From: Flavobacterium frigoritolerans
Lineage (GTDB): Bacteria; Bacteroidota; Bacteroidia; Flavobacteriales; Flavobacteriaceae
Assembly: GCF_025847275.1 (NCBI RefSeq)
Contig: NZ_JAOZEV010000002.1
Span: 310,001 to 374,000 of the forward strand
DNA: 64,000 bases
Reading direction: 5' to 3'
Below are positions 46,126 through 52,908 of the stretch, one piece after another (the stretch's first letter is position 1; every line of letters starts with the position of its first letter). The notes under the pieces were generated by a model. The model was not told where the DNA came from, made no database searches, and was given only the letters and a program-made list of their open reading frames with translations. A program made the translations under genes and the position numbers.

Positions 46126-46157
46126 CAAATATGCGACATATTTTCGTATTAACCAAG
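46126..46157 (-). promoter_or_regulatory. Promoter of leader D, shared 32-bp architecture
   Basis: CTTGGT, AAAATA, and TCGCATATTTG at the -7 end in 32 bases. It shares TCGCAnATTTG and AAAATA in the same positions as the 52577 promoter. Confidence 0.6.
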
Positions 46158-46340
46158 CCAGAATCCTTATTTTAATGATAAAATCACGTTAAATTCGCAT
46201 TAAAAAACAAAAAAACGACGAAATGTTACTTTTTAACGACTAAATACCTCGCAATAGGCTATAAATTTAACTCTCAGCTGTTTGAAAACTCCTTTCACTA
46301 AACATAAATTTCAAAGAACATCAGATTTTAAATCAAAAAA

Positions 46341-46363
46341 AAATTGAATATAAAATTCAATTT
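46341..46363 (-). terminator. Intrinsic terminator after the homoserine dehydrogenase paralogue
   Basis: AAATTGAAT and ATTCAATTT pair around five bases, then T8 on the minus strand. It separates the metY operon from the D/C attenuators. Confidence 0.85.
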
Positions 46364-46372
46364 CAAAAATTT

Positions 46373-47473
46373 CTAAGCCCAAATAGCTTCTTTATTTTTT
46401 ATTTTTTCGGCAACTTTTAGAATGTCTGTTATAACTCCTCTGGCTATAGCTTCTCTTCCTGCAGCTGCGCTTTGAATGACTATCGGAATGTTTCCGTAAG
46501 ATTGTGTGTAAATTTCAAAAATGGTATCCGATCCTTTTAATTGTCCGATTGCTGTTTTAGTAGATTCTGAAACTAATTTTACCTGTAGTTTATTCTCCAA
46601 AACATTATACTCTCCAACATATCTCAAAACATGATTATCGGCCTGTGTGATTTTTGCAATTTTAAAAGACTTATCCAATATCTCCTTATTAAGTACTCTT
46701 TTTGACTTTGCGTTTAACTCATATTGATTATGATCTAAAAGCGGTGTGGTTTTTATATCCGATAATTCAAAATCTTTCCCAATCTCTCTGGTTAGAATAA
46801 GTAATTTCTCTGCCACATCATTGCCTGATAAATCTCTTTCATAATCTGATGTTACTAACTGAAGTTTTTCGGCTTCTTTTAGAACTTCAGAAAAACAAAT
46901 GTCTTCCGACGAAAATCGATTAAAAACATAACTTAATGAATCTGAAAAAACACCTCGTATTTTTGTTATTTTTTCTCCTGAATTGTATAAATCTCTAATC
47001 GTCTGTAATACAGGAAATCCAGTATCTACAGAGGTCTCATATAAAAACTCTTTATCATGTTTTTTAAGATTTTCTCTTAACTCCTTATAAAAATTAATTG
47101 GTAACGTATTGGCTTTTTTATTTACTGCCACTATATTAAATCCGTTTTGAATTAATGGGATATAATGATCTACCAGTTCATCGCTTGCTGTAGCATCAAC
47201 AGCAATTAGATTTTCGAATGCATTTTCTTTTGCAAAAGCAATGATATCATCCACTTTAAATGGAATTGCGAGATGCACAAAATTAGCCTCCCATGCATTT
47301 TCTGCACCTTCCTTTTCAAAGAATGCTAATGTTGAATTGGTTATGATAGGAAATCTTAAATCAATGCTTTTGTTTTCATTAAAAAACGCTTGACTTTCAA
47401 TGATCTGATTGATTAAAGTACTACCTATATTTCCTATTCCAAAAAGTATGATATTTATTTTAAGCTTTGACAT
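46373..47473 (-). CDS. Stand-alone homoserine dehydrogenase paralogue with altered active site
   Basis: A 366-residue protein corresponding to the dehydrogenase half of ThrA. The NAD site LFGIGNIGSTLINQI aligns with VAVFGHGLVGGTLINQI of ThrA, and the C-termini match (YGNIPIVIQSAAAGREAIARG). Key segments have changed: NVGAGLP is SVDTGFP, and GYTEPDP, whose Glu binds homoserine in characterised enzymes, is QLVTSDY. The catalytic Asp and Lys in GNDVAEK remain. It may have altered activity or a regulatory role. It is co-directional with metY (126 bp apart). Confidence 0.75.
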   Translation of the reverse strand: MSKLKINIILFGIGNIGSTLINQIIESQAFFNENKSIDLRFPIITNSTLAFFEKEGAENAWEANFVHLAIPFKVDDIIAFAKENAFENLIAVDATASDELVDHYIPLIQNGFNIVAVNKKANTLPINFYKELRENLKKHDKEFLYETSVDTGFPVLQTIRDLYNSGEKITKIRGVFSDSLSYVFNRFSSEDICFSEVLKEAEKLQLVTSDYERDLSGNDVAEKLLILTREIGKDFELSDIKTTPLLDHNQYELNAKSKRVLNKEILDKSFKIAKITQADNHVLRYVGEYNVLENKLQVKLVSESTKTAIGQLKGSDTIFEIYTQSYGNIPIVIQSAAAGREAIARGVITDILKVAEKIKNKEAIWA

Positions 47474-47522
47474 AATTTCTTTTTTTATGATATTCTGAGG
47501 CAGATTGATAATACATGTTTTT

Positions 47523-47567
47523 GGAAATTACCTTTAACCCTGCTCACGTGGTTAAAGGCAATTTTCC
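47523..47567. other. Long hairpin between metY and the dehydrogenase paralogue
   Basis: GGAAATTACCTTTAACC (47523-47539) pairs with GGTTAAAGGCAATTTTCC (47550-47567), one mismatch and one bulge, around a GC-richer loop. On the minus strand it is followed by A-rich, not T-rich, sequence, so it is not a standard terminator. It may set the relative levels of the two mRNA segments. Confidence 0.6.
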
Positions 47568-47599
47568 TAACAAAAAACAAAAAAACCTAACTTTCTAAC

Positions 47600-48892
47600 T
47601 TATGCTAATTGAGCACTTTTTATATTTTTAAAAACTGCCTGTAAATCGGCAATTAAATCGTCTATATCTTCAATTCCTACTGAAAGTCGAATCAAGTCTT
47701 TTGAAACTCCTGTCGAGAATTGTTCTTCTTCTGATAGTTGTTGGTGTGTGGTACTTGCTGGATGAATAATCAATGACTTGGTATCACCGATATTAGCAAG
47801 AAGTGAAAATAACTTCGTTTCGTCGGCTACTTTTTTGGCAGCTTCAAAACCTCCTTTTAATCCAAAAGTTATGATTCCACTTTGCCCTTTTGGTAAATAC
47901 TCTTGCCCTAAGTCATAATATTTATTTGATTTAAGACCTGGATAATTTACCCAAACCACCTCATCTTGCGCCTCTAACCATGATGCTAGAGCTAATGCAT
48001 TTTCGCTATGTTTTTTGATACGAATTGGCAATGTTTCTAATCCTTGAATAATTTGAAAAGCATTGAAAGGACTCAATGCCGAACCAAAATCCCGTAATCC
48101 TTCTATACGTGCTTTGGCTATGAACGCCGCATTTCCTAACGCTTCGTTATATATTAATCCGTGGTACCCTGCAGATGGCTCTGTAAACTCAGGAAATTTT
48201 CCATTTGCCCAATCAAAAGTCCCTGCATCGATAATTGCTCCTCCTAAAGAAGTTCCGTTTCCTGAGATATATTTGGTCAGGGAATGAATTACAATATTTG
48301 CTCCATACGCTATTGGATTAAGTAAATATGGTGTTGGAACAGTATTATCAACTATAAATGGAACCTTGAATGCTTTGGCTTCTGTCGAAATTGCTTTTAA
48401 ATCCAATACATCTAATTTTGGATTCCCTAATGACTCTACAAAAAACACTCTGGTATTTTCTTTAGCTGCTTTGGTAAAATTTTCTGCATTTGATGGATCT
48501 ACAAATGTCGTTGTGATTCCTAATCTTGGCAAAGTGACTTTTAATAAATTATAAGTCCCGCCATATAAACTATTAGATGCTACGATATGATCTCCAGCTT
48601 TGAGCAACGTCAACAAAGTTGTTGCAATTGCCGATGCGCCAGATGCTGTAACAACTGCTCCGATACCGCCTTCTAGCGCTGCAAGTCGTTGTTCCAGGAC
48701 ATCATTTGTTGGGTTGTTTAATCGAGTGTAAATAAAACCCGCTTCGGCTAAACCAAATAAATTGGCTGCATGGTCGGAATTATTAAAAACATATGAAGAT
48801 GTTTGGTAAATAGGCACTGCTCTTGTGTTACCGTTTTTAGTTACATCATGTCCTGCGTGTAGTGCGTTTGTTGCGAATTTTTGTGTGCTCAT
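47600..48892 (-). CDS. metY: O-acetylhomoserine sulfhydrylase (aminocarboxypropyltransferase)
   Basis: A 430-residue PLP enzyme joining O-acetylhomoserine with sulfide to homocysteine. The start MSTQKFATNALHAGHD fits MetY/CysD-type enzymes. The PLP lysine is in VIHSLTKYISGNGTSLGG; the longer form (about 430, with GLRDFGSALSPFNAFQ and STTHQQLSEEE) is typical of this subgroup. It is expressed behind a small protein and the Met/Cys-leader attenuator B, so it should rise when Met or Cys is short. Confidence 0.93.
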   Translation of the reverse strand: MSTQKFATNALHAGHDVTKNGNTRAVPIYQTSSYVFNNSDHAANLFGLAEAGFIYTRLNNPTNDVLEQRLAALEGGIGAVVTASGASAIATTLLTLLKAGDHIVASNSLYGGTYNLLKVTLPRLGITTTFVDPSNAENFTKAAKENTRVFFVESLGNPKLDVLDLKAISTEAKAFKVPFIVDNTVPTPYLLNPIAYGANIVIHSLTKYISGNGTSLGGAIIDAGTFDWANGKFPEFTEPSAGYHGLIYNEALGNAAFIAKARIEGLRDFGSALSPFNAFQIIQGLETLPIRIKKHSENALALASWLEAQDEVVWVNYPGLKSNKYYDLGQEYLPKGQSGIITFGLKGGFEAAKKVADETKLFSLLANIGDTKSLIIHPASTTHQQLSEEEQFSTGVSKDLIRLSVGIEDIDDLIADLQAVFKNIKSAQLA

Positions 48893-48954
48893 GGGTTCTG
48901 TTTTTTTAATTAGTTAAATGATTGTGTGTTTATATTTTTAATTATTTTTCTGTT

Positions 48955-49143
48955 TTATATAAAAAGATCTTCATCTTCGTGGGCATACATCTGAAACAAT
49001 AATGAGTTTGATTCTGTCGAATATAATTTTCCTTTTATTTCATTTGTATTAATTCTTTTGGTTTGTATTATGCCCAAAATTCTTTTAACGTCTGTTTTCA
49101 ATAAAGTTTGAATTGCTTTTGAAATTTTATAGAATGTTTTCAT
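48955..49143 (-). CDS. Small protein after the B attenuator, upstream of metY
   Basis: A 62-residue protein that I do not recognise, basic N-terminally (KISKAIQTLLKTDVKRILG). Its C-terminus NSLLFQMYAHEDEDLFI matches NSLLFLMYSTENETLFI of the 67-residue protein before metX. It starts 25 bases after the B attenuator terminator and ends 63 bp before metY. The shared ending in the same regulatory position argues for a genuine small-protein family tied to Met genes. Confidence 0.55.
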   Translation of the reverse strand: MKTFYKISKAIQTLLKTDVKRILGIIQTKRINTNEIKGKLYSTESNSLLFQMYAHEDEDLFI

Positions 49144-49167
49144 GATTTCTAAATTTTAATTATGGAA

Positions 49168-49205
49168 TAAAAAAAAGCCCTTTCGGATGGCTACCAAAAG
49201 GGCTT
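49168..49205 (-). terminator. Attenuator B terminator hairpin
   Basis: On the minus strand AAGCCCTTT pairs with AAAGGGCTT, followed by T8. The segment CTTTTGG in the 5' arm (49194-49200) is complementary to CCAAAAG at the end of leader B (49240-49246). Confidence 0.88.
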
Positions 49206-49236
49206 ATAGTTTTAACTATAACAAAGATTTTATCTT

Positions 49237-49314
49237 TCACTTTTGGCAATAGCAAATTGGGATGCACATACGCATCATACAACACATCATCATTTTATTT
49301 GCTATTGAATTCAT
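49237..49314 (-). CDS. Leader peptide B, Met/Cys-rich (metY attenuator)
   Basis: A 25-codon ORF with Met at codons 1, 8, 9, 10, 13, 14 and 16 and Cys at 11, 12, 17, 21 and 23. The Met/Cys run lies in the loop of an 11-bp perfect hairpin (49297-49307 with 49247-49257: ATTTGCTATTG and CAATAGCAAAT). Directly after, CCAAAAG in the last two codons can pair with the terminator's CTTTTGG. This is the 1:2, 2:3, 3:4 layout of classical leader-peptide attenuation: stalling for lack of Met-tRNA or Cys-tRNA would allow read-through into the small protein and metY. Confidence 0.8.
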   Translation of the reverse strand: MNSIANKMMMCCMMRMCIPICYCQK

Positions 49315-49348
49315 TTTATAAAATTTGTTTTACTTGTATTTTTTAACT

Positions 49349-49364
49349 CTACTAATTTGATAGG
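49349..49364. promoter_or_regulatory. Candidate Rrf2 operator at the metY promoter
   Basis: CTAC-TAATTTG-ATAGG, directly downstream of the -7 element of the leader B promoter. It matches the cys operon site (36874-36889) in opposite orientation, including flanks TCTACTAA and GATAGGGTAA. Confidence 0.5.
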
Positions 49365-49365
49365 G

Positions 49366-49397
49366 TAAATGTAATAACTATTTTTTAAACTACCAAA
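49366..49397 (-). promoter_or_regulatory. Promoter of leader B and metY, shared 32-bp architecture
   Basis: TTTGGTAG, then TAAAAAATAGTT in the spacer, and TACATTTA at the -7 end. By direct comparison 25 of 32 positions equal those of the 52577 promoter. Confidence 0.65.
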
Positions 49398-49520
49398 CCA
49401 AAAATTACTTTTTTACCTATATAATATTTCCTAACTGAATAATCTCTTTATAATTAGGGTCATTATTTTCTTTGAAACCTATTAAATAGTCACTAATAGG
49501 TTTCAAAGAAGTTGTATAAA

Positions 49521-52367
49521 TTATATTTTAAAGCTTAAACGAGCAAAACCAAATCTACCGTTTAATCCAAATTGCGATACTGCTCTAGAATAAGCAAATT
49601 GGTTTGCGTTACTTAAATCTGTACTTGGTGCAGGAGACAATGTTGGGGTTGTATTCGTAAAGGTTGGAGTTGCCGGATTATTTCTATCTGGATAAACATC
49701 TCCAATATTATTTACTCCAAGTGTTACTCTTAGATGTTCATTTATTTGATATCCTAAAGATAAATCGGTAACTAGTTTTGCACTATATTCTGGGTGCTCA
49801 TAAACAGAAGAAAAACCATCTAAATTAACATCTGTCGCTCCTGGATCTGTAACTTTTCCGAAATAACTATTTCTTAAATAAATATCTAGTTTCTTAATAC
49901 TAAAAGTAGTCATTAAGTTTGCTTTTAATTTAGGAATTGCTTCTTCAAGATAAATTCTACTTGACTCAGGAAAGAATGAATATACGTATGGGTCTCCACC
50001 AGCATTAACAATAGATTGAGGAACATTTAATGCGCCAACTCTTTTTGTTGTATTATAACTTAAAGCAAAATCATTTTTGATTGTAAAACCTTCAATAACA
50101 TTATATTTCTGAGAAATCACTAAGTCAATCCCTTTCGTTTCTGAGTTGATTCCGTTTGTCCAGAATGAAGCTCTTTCTACTCCTTTTAAATCAAATGCTT
50201 GTTGAAACAATGTTAATGCATCTTTTTGCTCTGGAGATGTTGCTCCATTTATTTGCGCATCTGTAGGTCTTGCATATTGTCCTGTTAAAACAACTCTATC
50301 ATCAATTCTTGTGAAATAAGCATCTGTAGCAATTGTTATATTAGCTTCAGGAATTTTAAATGTAAACCCTGTACTTATACTTTTAGAAGTTTCTGCTTTT
50401 AGATTCTCAACACCAATACTTTTGGCTGCTGGTGAATCATTTGTAAAATATCCTACTTGATATGGTGAACCATTAATAAATTGTGTAGAGCTGCTCTCAA
50501 AATATTTTTGCTGTAACGATGGCGCTCTAAAACCTGTTTGTCCAGAAATTCTCCAGTTAATGTTATCTGTAAGTTTTAAAAGAGATGCTAATTTAAAAGT
50601 AACGGTACTACCAAAATCTGAATAGTTTTCATAACGAGCTGCACCATTTAAAAGCCAATCTTTTGTTACATTTAATTCTAAATCTATATAAGCTGCACCA
50701 CTTTTTCTGTCCTTTTCTTTAGCATCCGATGGTTGAAATCCTGAGAACCCTTGTGCTCCTGCTCCACGTTTGTTACCAAAAAAGTCAGTTACTATTAATG
50801 GTGAATTACTTGGTAAAATTCCCGAAACTAGATTTCCGTTTACATCGTATAAACCATAAGACTCAACATCTCCTTGTTTTATTTGATAATTTTCATATCT
50901 AAATTCTCCTCCAAAAGCAACATTCAATCCTCCTAATACATCATATTTTTTACTTAAATCTAAATTGGTTGTGCTTTGCAGAAATGAAACTTTACCTGCA
51001 TAAAAACGGTCTGCAGAGTTTGTTCCTAAAGTAGCATTAATAGTATTGTTGACATCATATTTAAAAGAGTTTGTTCCAAGGTTTGTACTAATATCAGTAT
51101 CAAATCCAAATAATTGAGTTGTAAGTCCAACTGCCGAAGATAAATCTAAAATATCAGATTCTATTTCTGGCAAAAATCCATTTGCATATACTTGCGTAAA
51201 TGTGCCTGCACCATTAGGAAGACGGTTAAAAGCATATGATTTTCCATTTCTGTACGAAGCTCCTCCAAAAGAGTACAATGAAGTAATTTCAGTCAAAGGA
51301 TATTTTGCATTATAATACAGTTGTCCTGAAGCTAGTTCAGATTGACCAACACTCATGTTGTAATCACTTCTTTCTTGTCCTCTGTAATTGATCTCATTAT
51401 TGGTTGCATCAAAACTTAAAGCATTTTGCAATTGATTAATATTTGTTGCCGATGAAATTGCTGTTTGTTGTGCAGGTGTAAAATAACCAACTTGTGGAGC
51501 ATATTGTTGTAATGTACTTATAATTTGAGCTGAGTTCGGAGTCGTATTAATATTACTAAACAAAGAGTTCACATTTACACCATTCTGAGCTGCTCTATAT
51601 TCAACAGCATTATAAGCATTAAAAATAGCATTACTTCTAATACCAGCTCTACTAGTTGCCTGTCTTGTAACGGCACTACCTGTAACACTCAAGAAACTTC
51701 CTTCCTTACCCAAAGATGTTCCGTAGTTTAAGTCTACTTGTAAAGATTGCCCGTCTGTTCCTCCTTTAAAGTTATTTGATCCAGAAGAAATGTTTGCTCC
51801 ATATTGCACCTCTCCTGAAAGGAAATTAGCATTCTTTTTCAATACGATATTAATTACACCCGCAATGGCATCTGATCCATATTGAGCTGCTGCTCCATCT
51901 CTTAAAACTTCAATTCGCTCAATAGCAAATGACGGAATCGCATTTAAATCTGTTCCAACAGAACCTCTCCCTGGAGCTCCATTGATATTAACTAATGCAC
52001 TTGTATGCCTTCTTTTACCATTTACTAGTATTAAAACCTGATCCGGTCCTAATCCTCTTAATTGTGCTGGATCGATATGATCGGTTCCATCTGCTGTAGA
52101 AGTTGGATTACTGGTAAACGACGGCGCAACATAATTTAATATTTGTGTCACACTGGTTTGTGGGGCTCCTTTTGTTATTTCAGAAATATTAAAAATATCG
52201 ATTGGAACTGGCACATCAGTCTTTACTCTATTTTTACTTCTAGAACCAATAATTGTTACTTCTGATAATTCATTATTTTGTAAAGTATCTTTCTCCTTTT
52301 TATTTTCCTGAGCATAAATACCTGAAAATGTCAAAAGACCTAAAACTAATGCTACATTTTTTTTCAT
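49521..52367 (-). CDS. Large TonB-dependent receptor under Met-leader attenuator control
   Basis: A 948-residue outer-membrane receptor. The signal peptide (VALVLGLLTFSGIYAQ) is followed by a TonB-box-like region (ELSEVTIIGSRSKNR), a plug (about residues 55-170: LRGLGPDQVLILVNGKRRH, RDGAAAQYGSDAIAGVINIV) and a barrel ending FGLNGRFGFARLSFKI. There is no CarboxypepD_reg domain and no SusD partner. The placement behind a Met-containing leader and terminator suggests that the ligand is methionine, a peptide, an organosulfur compound or B12, but the sequence alone does not say which. Confidence 0.85.
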   Translation of the reverse strand: MKKNVALVLGLLTFSGIYAQENKKEKDTLQNNELSEVTIIGSRSKNRVKTDVPVPIDIFNISEITKGAPQTSVTQILNYVAPSFTSNPTSTADGTDHIDPAQLRGLGPDQVLILVNGKRRHTSALVNINGAPGRGSVGTDLNAIPSFAIERIEVLRDGAAAQYGSDAIAGVINIVLKKNANFLSGEVQYGANISSGSNNFKGGTDGQSLQVDLNYGTSLGKEGSFLSVTGSAVTRQATSRAGIRSNAIFNAYNAVEYRAAQNGVNVNSLFSNINTTPNSAQIISTLQQYAPQVGYFTPAQQTAISSATNINQLQNALSFDATNNEINYRGQERSDYNMSVGQSELASGQLYYNAKYPLTEITSLYSFGGASYRNGKSYAFNRLPNGAGTFTQVYANGFLPEIESDILDLSSAVGLTTQLFGFDTDISTNLGTNSFKYDVNNTINATLGTNSADRFYAGKVSFLQSTTNLDLSKKYDVLGGLNVAFGGEFRYENYQIKQGDVESYGLYDVNGNLVSGILPSNSPLIVTDFFGNKRGAGAQGFSGFQPSDAKEKDRKSGAAYIDLELNVTKDWLLNGAARYENYSDFGSTVTFKLASLLKLTDNINWRISGQTGFRAPSLQQKYFESSSTQFINGSPYQVGYFTNDSPAAKSIGVENLKAETSKSISTGFTFKIPEANITIATDAYFTRIDDRVVLTGQYARPTDAQINGATSPEQKDALTLFQQAFDLKGVERASFWTNGINSETKGIDLVISQKYNVIEGFTIKNDFALSYNTTKRVGALNVPQSIVNAGGDPYVYSFFPESSRIYLEEAIPKLKANLMTTFSIKKLDIYLRNSYFGKVTDPGATDVNLDGFSSVYEHPEYSAKLVTDLSLGYQINEHLRVTLGVNNIGDVYPDRNNPATPTFTNTTPTLSPAPSTDLSNANQFAYSRAVSQFGLNGRFGFARLSFKI

Positions 52368-52433
52368 TACTTTTTACTGATTTGTTACTATTTTGGTTTT
52401 AAATGATATGCTGTTTTATTTTCTTCTTTAAAC

Positions 52434-52461
52434 AAAAAAACCCCTGCAATTTGCAGAGGTT
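52434..52461 (-). terminator. Attenuator A terminator hairpin
   Basis: On the minus strand AACCTCTGCAA pairs with TTGCAGGGGTT (one mispair), followed by T7. CTCTGC in the 5' arm (52453-52458) is complementary to GCAGAG inside leader A (52497-52502). Confidence 0.85.
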
Positions 52462-52484
52462 CTATATATATTTTTGAAAAAAAA

Positions 52485-52553
52485 CTACAATAGTATCTCT
52501 GCGGAATATTCCGGCATCTTACAAGACATCATATTGTTAACAGTGAATTTCAT
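52485..52553 (-). CDS. Leader peptide A (Met-rich, TonB-receptor attenuator)
   Basis: A 22-codon ORF with Met at codons 1, 8, 9 and 13 and Cys at 11. It starts 24 bases after a strong promoter and is followed by a terminator before the receptor gene. Codons 18-19 (GCA GAG) can pair with CTCTGC of the terminator 5' arm. A ribosome held at Met8, Met9 or Met13 would leave them free for antitermination; a ribosome at the stop, four codons on, would cover them. Confidence 0.7.
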   Translation of the reverse strand: MKFTVNNMMSCKMPEYSAEILL

Positions 52554-52576
52554 TTTTCTTTTTTGTTTTGTTGGGG

Positions 52577-52608
52577 CAAATTTGCGAACTATTTTTTAGT
52601 CTACCAAA
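52577..52608 (-). promoter_or_regulatory. Promoter of leader A and the TonB receptor, shared 32-bp architecture
   Basis: TTTGGTAG, then TAAAAAATAGTT in the spacer, and CAAATTTG at the -7 end. The dyad ACTA-TTTTT-TAGT (plus strand, in the spacer) could bind a regulator. Confidence 0.65.
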
Positions 52609-52695
52609 CAAATGTCGATTTATTTTCTAAAGTCTATAGAATAAGTCGAATATGTTAAATTTCTCTTTATTAAATTAAAAAACCAAAAGATTAAT

Positions 52696-52724
52696 TTGCA
52701 ATTCAAAATGGTTTTATACCTTTG
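52696..52724 (+). promoter_or_regulatory. metK promoter
   Basis: TTG at 52696-52698 and TACCTTTG at 52717-52724 match both Bacteroidetes elements with an 18-base spacer. Transcription would start a few bases before the riboswitch. Confidence 0.8.
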
Positions 52725-52733
52725 CACCCAAAT

Positions 52734-52853
52734 ACAGAGGAAAAATTTGAACTGATTGCAACCTCTTCATAATGAAAACATTCATTATGGATGCTGAATG
52801 ATTTTCATTTCAGTATTAAAAAATGCTAAAGCAGGAATCCTCCTTTAGCATTT
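52734..52853 (+). ncRNA. SAM-II-like riboswitch with long loop upstream of metK
   Basis: P1 AGAGG (52736-52740) and CCTCT (52762-52766) enclose AACTGATTGCAA. A long loop with hairpin CATAATGAA/TTCATTATG (52768-52789) follows, then the conserved 3' strand AATGCTAAAGCAGG. CTG pairs with CAG in place of the CC/GG of known SAM-II elements, a compensatory change. The 3' strand can also form a perfect 11-bp hairpin, AAATGCTAAAG with CTTTAGCATTT (52821-52853), so the ligand-bound and hairpin states exclude one another. I know of a long-loop SAM-II class in Bacteroidetes but could not run a covariance search. Confidence 0.65.
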
Positions 52854-52908
52854 CCAGCAATTATTTTTTTTCCTCGCTTAATTTTATAATTTTAATTTAA
52901 TAAATATT

